A stretch of DNA of 64,000 bases from Microlunatus endophyticus (GTDB lineage: Bacteria; Actinomycetota; Actinomycetes; Propionibacteriales; Propionibacteriaceae). Below are positions 1-9,086 of this stretch, piece by piece. The notes below the pieces were generated by a model. It worked only from the letters and a program-made list of their open reading frames with translations. It had not been told where the DNA came from and ran no database searches. Where the stretch lies: positions 1-64,000 of the forward strand of contig NZ_BMMZ01000003.1 of assembly GCF_014646195.1 (NCBI RefSeq), in the 5' to 3' direction. Numbering within the stretch: position 1 is the stretch's first letter; every line of letters starts with the position of its first letter. The position numbers and the translations under genes are program-made.

Positions 1-317
1 CCGCACGCGGCGGAGGCGACGACGAAGAGTCCGGCTGCCAGCTGCAGCACCAGCTTGCGTCCGAACAGGTCCCCGAATTTGCCGGCCAGCACGGTTGCGA
101 CCGTGTCGGCCAACAGGTAGGACGACACCACCCAGGACAGGTGGCCGGCACCGCCGACGTCGGCGACGATCGTCGGCAGCGCCGTCGACACGATCGTCTG
201 GTCCAAGGCCGACAACAGCATTCCGAGCATCACCGTGACGAAGATCAGGTTGATCTGCCGCCTGCTCAGCTCTCCACTTACCGGGACCTGCTCCGCCTCG
301 ACGCCGGCTACCGCCAT
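1..317 (-). CDS. MFS drug exporter, DHA2 (14-TM) type, N-terminal part only
   Basis: This is the N-terminal 105 residues of a proton-driven multidrug exporter; the rest lies left of the window. After a short cytoplasmic lead comes the first membrane helix, with LDQTIVSTALPTIVADVGG at about residues 37-55, the hallmark of the EmrB/QacA 14-helix family. The loop motif A GKFGDLFGRK follows at about 80-89. The ATG at 317 is the first good start and is followed by an uninterrupted frame to the window edge. The substrate cannot be told from this part. The family assignment is secure; specificity is unknown. Confidence 0.85.
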   Translation of the reverse strand, partial: MAVAGVEAEQVPVSGELSRRQINLIFVTVMLGMLLSALDQTIVSTALPTIVADVGGAGHLSWVVSSYLLADTVATVLAGKFGDLFGRKLVLQLAAGLFVVASAAC

Positions 318-409
318 GTCTCACCCTCCGCCATCGCGTGACTTCGACACTCTCAAGACGACCATCTCACGCCCGCCGTACCCGCGTCAGCACCCGCAAC
401 GCGCCAGGC

Positions 410-1870
410 TCAGGAGTCCGGGGCGTCGAAGAGGTCGGTGAGGCTGGCATCCTCGTCGATCTCGGTGAGCACGACGTCCCCGGCCTGCAGACGCGTCGTG
501 TTGCGGACGGGCAGGTGCCGCCCGCGGCGGCTGATCAGGCTGATCCAGGCCCGGTCGCCGACTCCGAGGTCGGCGATCGTCCGGCCGTCGGCAGTCGAGC
601 CGGCCGCAATGACGTGGCGGTGCAGACCTTGCGGCTCCTCGCTGAAGCGGACATCCAGCGACCAGGGGCGCGGAGGCGCCGTACGCATCGGGACGCCGAA
701 GCGGCCGGCAAGCCACGGCACCAGTCCTCCTTGGAGCACCACCGAGATCAACACCACGATGAAGATCACCGCGAACACCAGTTCGGCATCGGGACGGCGG
801 GTGTCGAGGATGAAGAGACCGAGCAGGATCGGGACCGCGCCCTTCAGCCCGGCCAAGAGCACGAACGCCCGTTCGCCACGGTCCAGCTTGATCGGCAGGG
901 TGATCAACCCGACCAGCACGGGCCGGATCACCACGATCAGGACGACCGCGATCACGCCCCCGACCAGCAGGTCCCGCGGCTGTACGGTCTCGCGGAGGTC
1001 GATGGTGAGCCCGAGGACGATGAAGGCGACGATCTCGGCCAGCCCGGCCAGCCCGGAGGCGAACTGGTCGATCTCCCGCCGATAGGGTGCCCGGACATCA
1101 CCGAAGAGGATGCCGGCGATGAACACCGCCAGGAAACCCGAGCCGTGCAGCGCTGAGCCCGCACCGTAGATCAGCGCCGCACCGGCGGCGATCAGCACGG
1201 CGTGCATCGCCTGGTTGTCCAGCCGGACGCGCCGGGCCATCGCCGACAGGCACCATCCGCCGACGATCCCGACGGCCGCGCCGACCACCATCTGCAGCCC
1301 GAATTCGAGCAGGCCGGAGCCGAGCGCGTCCAGGCCCGATCCGGTGGCCGCGACCAGGCTGGTCAACAGTGCGATTCCGACCGGATCGTTGGCGCCCGAC
1401 TCGCCCTCCAGGATCGTCCCGGTCCGTCCGGTGATCTCCTTGCCGCCGAGGACCGAGAAGACCACGGCCGGATCGGTCGGCGACAGTGCCGCCCCCAACA
1501 GCAGTGAGGGCTGCCAGCCGAGGCCGAAGACGAAGTGCGCGCAGGCGGCCAGCGCGGCCGCCGAGACCGCGGTGCCGGCGACTCCGATCCAGGCGATCGA
1601 GCCCATCGCCGAGCGGAACCGGCGCCAGCCGATATTCATCCCGCCGTCGAAGAGGATGAAGATCAGGGCGACGGTGACGATCTCCTCGCCGAGCTGCCGT
1701 CCGCTGCGGCCGATCGGTGGCAGGAAGAGCGCGCAGACTGCCGCTGCGGCCAGGAACAGCGCGGGAGCGGGGACCCGGAGCAGGGAGCTGACCCGGCCGC
1801 CGAAAACGGCGGCCATGATGGCGCCGGCGACGACCAGTACACCGATCCCGAAACCGATGGCATCCGACAC
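410..1870 (-). CDS. K+/H+ antiporter (CPA1/NhaP2-like) with C-terminal RCK_C domain
   Basis: A 486-residue inner-membrane cation/proton antiporter. About twelve hydrophobic segments fill residues 1-395. The transport core shows SPTDPA at 130-135 and ESGANDPVG at 157-165, the paired acidic motifs of CPA1 exchangers. Residues from about 400 to the end (VRFSEEPQGL onward) form a TrkA_C/RCK_C regulatory domain that in this family binds small ligands and gates transport. I chose the GTG at 1870 because a perfect AGGAGG lies 7 nt upstream (complement of 1878-1883); the frame stays open to 2038 but has no better start. The likely role is potassium and pH homeostasis, as for the YbaL/CvrA/NhaP2 group. 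The exact ion is inferred. Confidence 0.85.
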   Translation of the reverse strand: MSDAIGFGIGVLVVAGAIMAAVFGGRVSSLLRVPAPALFLAAAAVCALFLPPIGRSGRQLGEEIVTVALIFILFDGGMNIGWRRFRSAMGSIAWIGVAGTAVSAAALAACAHFVFGLGWQPSLLLGAALSPTDPAVVFSVLGGKEITGRTGTILEGESGANDPVGIALLTSLVAATGSGLDALGSGLLEFGLQMVVGAAVGIVGGWCLSAMARRVRLDNQAMHAVLIAAGAALIYGAGSALHGSGFLAVFIAGILFGDVRAPYRREIDQFASGLAGLAEIVAFIVLGLTIDLRETVQPRDLLVGGVIAVVLIVVIRPVLVGLITLPIKLDRGERAFVLLAGLKGAVPILLGLFILDTRRPDAELVFAVIFIVVLISVVLQGGLVPWLAGRFGVPMRTAPPRPWSLDVRFSEEPQGLHRHVIAAGSTADGRTIADLGVGDRAWISLISRRGRHLPVRNTTRLQAGDVVLTEIDEDASLTDLFDAPDS

Positions 1871-1961
1871 GGGGCGACCTCCTGGAGCACGACTGTCATG
1901 TCGCCGACCAGACTTCCCGGCACACCGCGTAGCCCACACATGGTAACAGCGGGCACAGATG

Positions 1962-4900
1962 TCAGCTGTTGATCTTCGTGACCCCGATCGTGACCTTGCG
2001 GCCCTCACCCAGATCGGCGGAGGTCTCGCCGGCGCCACCGACGGCGACGGTCAGCCGCTCGGTCAGCGTCTCCGATTCGATCAGCCGGCGATGCTGTTCG
2101 ACGGCGGCACGGATCTCGTCGTCGCCCTGCAGCGACAGCGCGATCCGGTCGCTGATGTCCAATCCGGCATCCCTGCGTGCCTGCTGGACGGCGCGCACCA
2201 GATCCCTGGCCACCCCCTCCGACTGCAGTTCGGGGGTGACGCCGGTGTCCAGGATCACGAATCCCGATCCCGGCAGCATCGCAACTGCCTGCTGATCATC
2301 GTCAGCGTCGGCCACCACCGTACGGAGCGTGAATTCGCCCTCCTGTAGGACGATCCCGCCCGCGGTCACGACGCCGTCCTCGGCCACGGACCAGTCGCCG
2401 GACTTGCTCGCCTTGATCGCCGTCTGCACCTCGCGGCCGAGCCGCGGCCCGGCCGCCCGGGCGTTGACCGCAAGCTCCTGACGGACGCCAAGATCATCTC
2501 CGGCAGCGGCCAGGTCGACCAGCTCGATCGACTTCACGTTGAGCTCGTCGCCGATCAGGCCGGTGAACGGCTCGAGCACCTTCGCGTCGTCGGCGGCCAC
2601 CCGCAGGCCGGCCAGCGGCAGCCGTACGCGCAGGTGCTTGGCCTTGCGCAGCGCCGAGGTCGCCGAGCAGACGTCGCGGACCCGGTCCATCTGCGCGACG
2701 AGATCATCGTCGGCGGGAAGTTGATCAACATCCGGCCAGTCGGTCAGGTGCACCGACCGACCGCCGGTCAGCCCCTTCCAGATCTCCTCGGTGATCAGCG
2801 GCAGCAGCGGAGCCGCCATCCGGGTCAGCACCTCGAGCACCGTGTAGAGGGTGTCAAAGGCCCGCTTGGACTCCTCGCTCTCGCCGTCCCAGAAGCGCTC
2901 CCGAGAGCGGCGGATGTACCAGTTGGACAGCACCTCGCCGAACCAGCGCACCTCATCGCAGGCGGCTGCGATGTCCAGCGCCTCCAGCGAGTCGTTGACC
3001 TTGATCACCGTCTGGCGCAGCTTGGCCAGGATGTAGCGGTCCAGCACGTCGGTCGACGAGGTCGACCACTGGGCGTCGTACCCCTGGCCACCATTGGCGG
3101 AATTGGCGTACAGGCTGAAGAAGTACCAGGCGTTCCACAGCGGGATGATCACCTGTCGTACGCCTTCGCGGATGCCCTGCTCGGTGACGGCAAGATCGCC
3201 GCCCCGCAGGACCGGCGAACTCATCAGGAACCACCGCATCGCATCCGCGCCGTCCCGGTCGAAGACCTCGCGGACATCCGGGTAGTTGCGCAGCGATTTA
3301 CTCATCTTGCGACCGTCGCTGCCCAGCACCGTCCCGTGGCAGATGCAGTTGAGGAAGGCAGGGCTGTCGAAGAGCGCGGTCGCGAGGACGTGCATCAGGT
3401 AGAACCAGCCGCGGATCTGCGGCACGTACTCGACAATGAAGTCGCCCGGGTAGTGATGCTCGAACCACTCCGCGTTCTCAAAGGGATAGTGCACCTGGGC
3501 GTAGGGCATCGACCCGGAGTCGAACCAGACGTCGAGGATCTCCGGCACCCGGCGCATCGTGGACTTTCCCGTCGGGTCGTCGGGATTCGGCCGGGTCAGC
3601 TCGTCGATGAAGGGCCGGTGCAGGTCGGTGACCTCGACGCCGAAGTCCTTCTCCAGCTCGGAAAGCGAGCCGTAGACGTCGACCCGGGGGTAGGCGGGAT
3701 CGTCGGACTTCCAGACCGGGATCGGGCTGCCGAAGAAGCGGTTCCGGCTGATCGACCAGTCGCGGGCGTTGGCCAGCCATTTGCCGAACTGGCCGTCCTT
3801 GACGTGCTCGGGCACCCAGTTGATCTGCTGGTTGAGCTCGACCATCCGATCCTTGAACTCGGTGACCCGGACGAACCAGGACGAGACGCCCATGTAGATC
3901 AGGGGATTGCGGCAGCGCCAGCAGTGCGGATAGCTGTGGTCGTACATCTCCTGCCGGAGCAGCACGGTGCCCTCGGTGGTCGCGCCAAGATCATCATCCT
4001 GACCGCGGGTGCGGTTCTTCAGGTGCTCGATCACCAGCACGTTGGCGTCGAAGACGTGCACGCCGAGGTAGTCGGTGACCGGCGCGGTGAATCTGCCGTC
4101 GGGACCGACCGGGAGGACCGGCTGGATGTTGTTGCGGTCGGTGACGATCTTGTCCTCTTCGCCGAAGGCGCCGGCACTGTGCACCAGCCCGGTGCCCTCG
4201 GTGGTGGTGACGAACTCCTCGGCCGGGACGATTGTGTGTGCGTTCTTCCAACCCAGGTAGTAATTCATCGGCGGGGTGTAGCTGCGGCCGACAAGATCAG
4301 CACCCTTCAGCCGCTCGACCACGTGATCGGCTACGTCCTCGCCGAGCTCCCGCTTGTAGGCGTCCAGCCGTGCCTCGGCCAGGATGTAGCGCTCGGTGCT
4401 GCCGGTGAAGTCGGATTCGACCACGACGTAGTCGACATCCGGGTGGACCATGATCGCCAGGTTGGACGGCAGGGTCCACGGCGTGGTGGTCCAGATCAGC
4501 GCCAGCTCGCCGGTCTCCAGCCGGAAGCCGACCGTGACGGCCGGGTCGCGGCGTACCTGGTAGACGTCTTCGTCCATCCGTAGCTCGTGGTTGCTCAGGG
4601 GCGTCTGATCGTTCCAGCAGTACGGCAGGACCTTGAAGCCCTCGTAGACCAATCCCTTGTCCCACAGGGTTTTGAAGGCCCAGAGCACCGACTCCATGTA
4701 GGTCAGGTCGAGCGTCTTGTACTCGTTGTCGAAGTCCACCCAGCGGGCCTGGCGGGTGACGTAGTCGCGCCACTCCTGGGTGTAGCGCAGCACCGACGCA
4801 CGGGCCTCGGCATTGAAGGTGCCGATCCCCATCTCCTGGATCTCGTCGGTGGTCTTGATCCCCAGCTGGCTCATGGTCTCGAGCTCGGCCGGCAGTCCGT

Positions 4901-5222
4901 GGGTGTCCCACCCGAACCGCCGCTCGACATGCCGTCCGTGCATCGTCTGGAAGCGCGGCACGATGTCCTTGACATAGCCGGTCAGCAGGTGGCCGTAGTG
5001 CGGCAGGCCGTTGGCGAAGGGCGGACCGTCGTAGAAGACGTACTCGTTGGAGCCGTTCTCACCGGCGGGATTGCGGGCGACCGAGGCTTTGAAGGTGTCG
5101 TCGTCCTTCCAGAAGGCGAGCACCCGCTCCTCGATCTCGGCGAACCGAGGGCTGGAGGGGACCGAGGTGTGCTCCGGGTTGCCGTCCGGATCCGGTGCGG
5201 TGGTCGCTTTCGGGTAACTCAT
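1962..5222 (-). CDS. ileS: isoleucyl-tRNA synthetase (long, eukaryote-like form)
   Basis: A cytoplasmic class I synthetase of 1086 residues that charges tRNA-Ile. The ATP-binding HYGH signature is at residues 75-78 and the KMSKS loop ([11 protein letters not shown]) at about 638-642. The CP1 editing domain between them shows [11 protein letters not shown]. The length and the wording of these motifs fit the eukaryote-like IleRS2 branch rather than the shorter IleRS1 of about 940 residues. The ATG at 5222 (MSYPKATT) has AGGAGAGG about 8 nt upstream and lies right after a T-box leader, so the open frame up to 5345 is leader RNA, not protein. Some members of the IleRS2 branch tolerate mupirocin; whether this one does is inference. 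Confidence 0.97.
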   Translation of the reverse strand: MSYPKATTAPDPDGNPEHTSVPSSPRFAEIEERVLAFWKDDDTFKASVARNPAGENGSNEYVFYDGPPFANGLPHYGHLLTGYVKDIVPRFQTMHGRHVERRFGWDTHGLPAELETMSQLGIKTTDEIQEMGIGTFNAEARASVLRYTQEWRDYVTRQARWVDFDNEYKTLDLTYMESVLWAFKTLWDKGLVYEGFKVLPYCWNDQTPLSNHELRMDEDVYQVRRDPAVTVGFRLETGELALIWTTTPWTLPSNLAIMVHPDVDYVVVESDFTGSTERYILAEARLDAYKRELGEDVADHVVERLKGADLVGRSYTPPMNYYLGWKNAHTIVPAEEFVTTTEGTGLVHSAGAFGEEDKIVTDRNNIQPVLPVGPDGRFTAPVTDYLGVHVFDANVLVIEHLKNRTRGQDDDLGATTEGTVLLRQEMYDHSYPHCWRCRNPLIYMGVSSWFVRVTEFKDRMVELNQQINWVPEHVKDGQFGKWLANARDWSISRNRFFGSPIPVWKSDDPAYPRVDVYGSLSELEKDFGVEVTDLHRPFIDELTRPNPDDPTGKSTMRRVPEILDVWFDSGSMPYAQVHYPFENAEWFEHHYPGDFIVEYVPQIRGWFYLMHVLATALFDSPAFLNCICHGTVLGSDGRKMSKSLRNYPDVREVFDRDGADAMRWFLMSSPVLRGGDLAVTEQGIREGVRQVIIPLWNAWYFFSLYANSANGGQGYDAQWSTSSTDVLDRYILAKLRQTVIKVNDSLEALDIAAACDEVRWFGEVLSNWYIRRSRERFWDGESEESKRAFDTLYTVLEVLTRMAAPLLPLITEEIWKGLTGGRSVHLTDWPDVDQLPADDDLVAQMDRVRDVCSATSALRKAKHLRVRLPLAGLRVAADDAKVLEPFTGLIGDELNVKSIELVDLAAAGDDLGVRQELAVNARAAGPRLGREVQTAIKASKSGDWSVAEDGVVTAGGIVLQEGEFTLRTVVADADDDQQAVAMLPGSGFVILDTGVTPELQSEGVARDLVRAVQQARRDAGLDISDRIALSLQGDDEIRAAVEQHRRLIESETLTERLTVAVGGAGETSADLGEGRKVTIGVTKINS

Positions 5223-5239
5223 CGCGGGTGCCTCTCCTG

Positions 5240-5490
5240 GGTGCCGACGTCCTGCTCGTGCCTGCACGAGGACGGCGTCCGAATGCTCTCGACCGGGCGC
5301 CGCGGTACCACCCCGCTTGCCGCTGACGATCGACGTCGATCGCAACGACCACTCGTAACGGCTGTGACGGGCCTACCCGTCCGGTTCTAGTGAAGACCCG
5401 ACGCCCAGATCCCTGAGCCTGTCGAGGTCTCGTTCTTCCGGAGGCTCACCGGTGATGGCCGGGTCGATGCCTGTGCCCACCATCGTAATC
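5240..5490 (-). promoter_or_regulatory. T-box riboswitch controlling ileS
   Basis: The leader of ileS carries the T-box signature GGGTGGTACCGCGG, read on the minus strand at about 5301-5315. That sequence pairs with the acceptor end of uncharged tRNA. About 140 nt further upstream is a compact stem I with GGCCATCACCGGTGAGCC; an ATC isoleucine codon at 5454-5456 is the likely specifier. The actinobacterial core words GGAAGAACG and TAGAACCGGACGGG lie between. After the T-box comes a GC-rich hairpin (about 5249-5273) and then the AGGAGAGG of ileS, with no U-run. The switch therefore probably acts on translation, as known for actinobacterial ileS leaders. The outer boundaries are approximate. Confidence 0.9.
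5411..5427. repeat. dispersed CCCTGAGC(C/T)TGTCGAGG-type element inside the T-box leader
   Basis: CCCTGAGCCTGTCGAGG matches the short GC-rich semi-palindrome found again at 20958-20996 and, more loosely, at 40968-40985. Here it falls in the apical part of what should be stem II of the T-box leader, whose base is AGACC/GGTCT. The element is mobile-like only by its distribution; no flanking duplication is visible. Confidence 0.5.
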
Positions 5491-5508
5491 CGCGCGGGCC
5501 GAGCCGTA

Positions 5509-6192
5509 CTAATCCTTTGTGCTGATCCTTTGTGCTGATCCTTTGTGCTGATCCTTGGCGCCGGCCCGCAACAGCTGGTCCATCCCGGAGATGATCAAGT
5601 CCACGCCGTCGGAGAAGGACCGGTCGAGGTCGCCGAAGACGTATTCGCTGGACCGGGCAGTCAGCGGGAAGTGGTCCTCGTCGATCCGGCTGCGCCGGTG
5701 CTCCGGATCGAAGCGATGATCCCGCTCACCCGAGGGGCTGACAACGCCCTGTTCCTCCAGCACGAAGCCGATCACGTAGCAGTTGAGCGTCCGACTCACC
5801 CCGACCGCGTGGCGGAGGTCGGCGCCCGCGTCGACCAGGGCCCGGAGCACCGGCTCACCGGCGGTGACCGGCGATGCATCGGTCATATAGGTGCCGCCGA
5901 ACAGCCGGGCACCGTCCCGGCGGCTCAGGAGCATCTGACGCAGTCCGTTGGCGACCATCCGCAGGTGGTCCTGCCACGGCTGGTTGGGTGGCGGCTGTTC
6001 CTTGACCGCATCCCGAGCCATGGTCGTCGCCATCTCGTCGAGCAATTGCTGTTTGTTCTGGAAATGCCAGTACAGCGCGGGCGCCTTGACGTCCAGAGCG
6101 GTCGCGATCTTGCGCAGGGTCAGCCCGTCCAGTCCTTCCCTGTCGAGGAGGTCGAGAGCGGTGCGGACGACGACTTCCCGGTCTAACGCCAT
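5509..6192 (-). CDS. TetR-family repressor
   Basis: A 227-residue DNA-binding repressor. The N-terminal helix-turn-helix spans about residues 22-55 (LTLRKIATALDVKAPALYWH), and the wording and length fit the TetR proteins with a TetR_C_1 ligand domain. The ATG at 6192 faces the oxidoreductase gene at 6278 across 85 bp that hold two identical palindromes, so it very likely represses that gene and itself. The last 15 residues are encoded by a 13-bp tandem repeat; since 13 is not a multiple of three, each unit is read in a new frame and the tail (DQHKGSAQRISTKD) is probably recent and non-essential. The inducer is unknown. Confidence 0.88.
   Translation of the reverse strand: MALDREVVVRTALDLLDREGLDGLTLRKIATALDVKAPALYWHFQNKQQLLDEMATTMARDAVKEQPPPNQPWQDHLRMVANGLRQMLLSRRDGARLFGGTYMTDASPVTAGEPVLRALVDAGADLRHAVGVSRTLNCYVIGFVLEEQGVVSPSGERDHRFDPEHRRSRIDEDHFPLTARSSEYVFGDLDRSFSDGVDLIISGMDQLLRAGAKDQHKGSAQRISTKD
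5512..5560. repeat. 13-bp tandem repeat at the 3' end of the TetR gene
   Basis: ATCCTTTGTGCTG is repeated exactly at 5512-5524, 5525-5537 and 5538-5550, followed by a degenerate fourth unit (ATCCTTGGCG). It encodes the C-terminal tail of the TetR protein and its stop codon. A change in copy number would alter the frame and the tail. Confidence 0.9.
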
Positions 6193-6222
6193 GCAAAAGA
6201 TTCTGCCAGGATCTTGACGAAC

Positions 6223-6268
6223 TTAACAGCGTTAAGCACACTGGACGCAGGCCATTTAACAGCGTTAA
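6223..6268. promoter_or_regulatory. two identical TetR operators, TTAAC-AGC-GTTAA
   Basis: The 13-bp palindrome TTAACAGCGTTAA occurs at 6223-6235 and again at 6256-6268, centres 33 bp apart (about three helical turns, so same face). The second copy runs into the AAGGAG ribosome binding site of the gene at 6278. A TTGACG at 6214-6219 could be a rightward -35 box. This layout suits repression of both divergent genes by the TetR protein. Confidence 0.8.
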
Positions 6269-6277
6269 GGAGCGATC

Positions 6278-7210
6278 ATGAAAGCAGCAGTGGTGTACGA
6301 AGCCGGTCGGCCGCCCGCCTATCGGGAGTTTGCCGATCCACAGCCCGCCGAGGGTGAGGAGACCGTCGAGATCCTGGCCGCAGGGCTGCACAACATCACC
6401 CGGTCCCAGGCGTCCGGTCAGCACTACGCGGCGCACGGACAGTTGCCGATGATTCCCGGCATCGACGGCGTCGCCCGCCGGGCGGACGGCAATCTGATCT
6501 ACATCGGCGGGCTGAAGCCGCCGTACGGCACCTTCGCCGAGCGTGCAGTCGTGACCTCTTGGGCGCTGCCGGTGCCGGCGGACGCCGATCCGGCCGTGAT
6601 CGCCGCCTCGCTCAATCCGGGCGGATCGGGATGGATGGCGCTCACCTTGCGCGCCGAGTTGCAGCCCGGCCAGACCGTCGCAGTCCTCGGTGCCACCGGT
6701 GCCGCCGGACGGACCGCCCTGCAGGCGGCAAGACTGCTCGGTGCCGGCCGGGTGATCGCGATCGGCCGCTCCGCCTCCGCGCTGGAGCAGATCGCGGATC
6801 GTGCCGATCAGGTCGTCCGGATCACCACAGACGGCGGCTGGGCCGAGCAATTGGACGGGCGTCCCGACATCGTCCTCGACTACACCTGGGGCGATCCTGC
6901 GGCCCAGCTACTGCCGGTCCTGAGCGGTCGCAACCAGGGTGGCCGGCTGACCTGGGTGCAGATCGGTTCGATCGCCGGACGCAGTCTGCCCCTGGCTGCC
7001 GATCTGCTGCGTAGCAACGATCTGCACCTGATCGGCAGTGGACTCGGCAGCGCACCGATGCGGGACATGGCGGCTCAGCTCCCGGCCGTGATCGACCACG
7101 TTGCCGCAGGCCGGATCGGCGTCGAACCGGTCGTCCGTCGCCTCGCCGATGTCGAGAACGCCTGGGACGAGCCGGTGCCGACCGGTCGCCGAATGGTCTT
7201 CGTCCCCTGA
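6278..7210 (+). CDS. MDR-superfamily quinone oxidoreductase-like protein
   Basis: A 310-residue medium-chain dehydrogenase/reductase. The N-terminal GroES-like half (residues 1-110) lacks the cysteine/histidine zinc ligands of alcohol dehydrogenases, which points to the zinc-free quinone/enone reductase branch. The Rossmann nucleotide-binding loop GATGAAG is at 138-144 (AVLGATGAAGRTALQAARLL), so NADPH is the likely cofactor. The ATG at 6278 has AAGGAG 8 nt upstream, overlapping an operator. It is under control of the divergent TetR gene, a common arrangement for reductases that detoxify reactive carbonyls or quinones. The real substrate is unknown. Confidence 0.85.
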   Translation: MKAAVVYEAGRPPAYREFADPQPAEGEETVEILAAGLHNITRSQASGQHYAAHGQLPMIPGIDGVARRADGNLIYIGGLKPPYGTFAERAVVTSWALPVPADADPAVIAASLNPGGSGWMALTLRAELQPGQTVAVLGATGAAGRTALQAARLLGAGRVIAIGRSASALEQIADRADQVVRITTDGGWAEQLDGRPDIVLDYTWGDPAAQLLPVLSGRNQGGRLTWVQIGSIAGRSLPLAADLLRSNDLHLIGSGLGSAPMRDMAAQLPAVIDHVAAGRIGVEPVVRRLADVENAWDEPVPTGRRMVFVP

Positions 7211-7374
7211 AGCCTGCACCGGTTCGTGACCCGCGCGTCCGTTCTCGCACCACTTCATCGACCTGATGCGAGGACGGGCCGACGGACAGCCGCCCGTCTC
7301 GACATCCGAGACTCAGTCTTGAATTATGGGACCAGCGATTGCATTCACGGCATCCGTGTCGCAGAGTTGCTGGT

Positions 7375-7512
7375 CGTACGAACGTGTGATGAGTGTCAGC
7401 GTCAAGCCCCGGCTTGTTGACCGGCAACCCTCCTTCCGCGGTGGGGTGCCCCGGGTGAACCACACGGCCGGGCCGATCCTGGACCCGGCAAGCGCGGGTC
7501 CCGAGCAACCAG
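7375..7512 (+). promoter_or_regulatory. SAM-IV (SAM-I-like) riboswitch
   Basis: The leader before the class V aminotransferase has the conserved core GAGTGTCAGCGTCAAGCCCC, then GGCTTGTTGACCGGCAACCC, then CGCGGTGGGGTGCCCCGGGT, in the order expected for the actinobacterial SAM-IV/SAM-I clan. The downstream hairpin around 7470-7510 (GGACCCGGCAAGCGCGGGTCC) fits the extra helix of SAM-IV. It ends about 20 nt before the AGGAG of the gene at 7542, so translational control is plausible. The rest of the gap, 7211-7374, shows nothing I can name. I assign the class from memory of the consensus, without folding it. Confidence 0.85.
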
Positions 7513-7541
7513 ACGCGGGCCCCTGATCCGAGGAGTGCCTG

Positions 7542-9035
7542 GTGTCGCTCGCAGTCACGTCCCCCGTCGACCGTGCAGCTGGTCTTGCAGTTGATCTTGA
7601 GGCTGATCTTGCAGATGATCTTGCAGCCGACTCTGCAGATGATCGTGCTACTGCCGCGGCGCAGTCCTGTCTACCGGCACCGGTCATCCGTGATCATGGC
7701 GATCAGTTCGGCCGGCGGGACGTGTTCGGCCCGCTGGCCGAGGTGACCGGTGCCGACCTGCACGTGCCGTTGGTCGACGGCCGGACGGTGCGCTACGCGA
7801 ACCTTGACTATGCCGCGAGCGCACCCGCCCTGGCCGCCGTGATCGCCGACCAGCAGCGCGTCCTGCCCTACTACGCCTCTGTGCACCGCGGCGCCGGGTA
7901 TGCGTCCGCGGTCAGCACGGCACTCTTCGAGCAATCTCGTACGACGGTCGCCGAGTTCGTCGGCGCCCGCAGCGACGATCTGACGATCTTCACCCGGAAC
8001 ACCACCGACGCCCTGAATCTGCTCGCCGGTGCTGTTCCCGAGGGTGCCGGCATCGTCTGCCTGGACACCGAACATCATGCGAATCTCCTGCCCTGGCAGC
8101 GAATCGGCGCGATCGTGTTGTCTCCGGCCGGCACCCTCGAGGACACCCTTCGTGATCTCGAGCAGGTGTTGATCACCGCCCGGCCGTCGCTGCTGGCGAT
8201 CACCGGCGCCTCCAATGTCACAGGCGAAGTGCTGCCGATCCGCAGGTTCGCCCAGCTCGCCCATCGGCACGGCGTCCGGATCGCCGTGGACGGCGCCCAG
8301 CTCGTGCCGCACCGCAAGATCAACATGGCTGACGTCGGTGTCGACTACCTGGCCTTCTCCGGTCACAAGATCTACGCCCCGTACGGCAGCGGTGCCTTGA
8401 TCGGCCGCGCCGACTGGCTGGACGCCGCCGACCCGTATCTCGCCGGCGGTGGCGCAGTGCGCAAGGTGACGGTCGAGCACACCGACTGGGCAACCGGTCC
8501 GGCCCGCCACGAAGGCGGCACGCCGAATGTCCTCGGCGCGGCCGCCCTGGCCGCTGCCTGCCGCGAGCTGGACCGGATCGGGGATGATCATCTTCGCCGG
8601 CACGAGTGGCGGCTGCGCACCCGGCTGTTGTCCCGACTGGCGGCGATCGGCGCGGTGCACGTGCTGTCGATCTGGTCCGACTGTACCGACGCCGTCGGTG
8701 TCGTCGGCTTCTCCGTCGACGGGTACGACTCCGGCCTGGTCGCCGCCTACCTGTCGGCCGAACACGGCATCGGCGTCCGCGACGGGGCCTTCTGCGCCCA
8801 CCCGCTGGCCGCCCGCCTCGGTGTCCCCGGCGGAGCGTTGCGAGCCAGCTTCGGCGCCGGCAGCCGGGCCACCGACATCGACCGACTGCTCGCCGCGTTG
8901 CGGTCTCTGGTCACCGATGGCCCGCAGTGGTCGTACGAGATCGTCGACGGCCGCTACCAGCCGATCGACGACTCCCGTACCAATCCGGAGTGGATCACCA
9001 CACTGGCCGCTACACCGGTCCCCTGCGAGGGCTGA
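7542..9035 (+). CDS. class V aminotransferase-fold PLP enzyme (cysteine desulfurase-like)
   Basis: A 497-residue PLP enzyme of the cysteine desulfurase/SufS-NifS fold. SGHKIYAPYGSG places the PLP-binding lysine at residue 276, after AVDGAQLVPH, which carries the cofactor aspartate. An unusual N-terminal extension (residues 1-40) is built from short direct repeats (GATCTTGCAG-type) giving an Ala/Asp/Leu-rich stretch. The GTG at 7542 has AGGAG 6 nt upstream. Control by a SAM-sensing leader argues for a role in sulfur amino acid metabolism, such as mobilising sulfur or splitting a sulfur-containing amino acid, rather than housekeeping Fe-S assembly. There are no suf genes nearby. The exact reaction is not determined. 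Confidence 0.85.
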   Translation: MSLAVTSPVDRAAGLAVDLEADLADDLAADSADDRATAAAQSCLPAPVIRDHGDQFGRRDVFGPLAEVTGADLHVPLVDGRTVRYANLDYAASAPALAAVIADQQRVLPYYASVHRGAGYASAVSTALFEQSRTTVAEFVGARSDDLTIFTRNTTDALNLLAGAVPEGAGIVCLDTEHHANLLPWQRIGAIVLSPAGTLEDTLRDLEQVLITARPSLLAITGASNVTGEVLPIRRFAQLAHRHGVRIAVDGAQLVPHRKINMADVGVDYLAFSGHKIYAPYGSGALIGRADWLDAADPYLAGGGAVRKVTVEHTDWATGPARHEGGTPNVLGAAALAAACRELDRIGDDHLRRHEWRLRTRLLSRLAAIGAVHVLSIWSDCTDAVGVVGFSVDGYDSGLVAAYLSAEHGIGVRDGAFCAHPLAARLGVPGGALRASFGAGSRATDIDRLLAALRSLVTDGPQWSYEIVDGRYQPIDDSRTNPEWITTLAATPVPCEG

Positions 9036-9045
9036 TCGCGACAAC

Positions 9046-9077
9046 GGGTGCCGCTGGCCAAACCGCCAGCGGCACCC
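9046..9077. terminator. bidirectional hairpin terminator
   Basis: A perfect 13-bp stem, GGGTGCCGCTGGC (9046-9058) with GCCAGCGGCACCC (9065-9077), closes a 6-nt loop between the aminotransferase end (9035) and the convergent RNHCP gene end (9087). There is no U-run on either strand, as is usual in high-GC actinobacteria. Confidence 0.75.
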
Positions 9078-9086
9078 ATTGGTCGA

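Noticed and set aside
2634-4583. 649-codon plus-strand frame opposite ileS
   Set aside because: Antisense shadow of a universally conserved gene.
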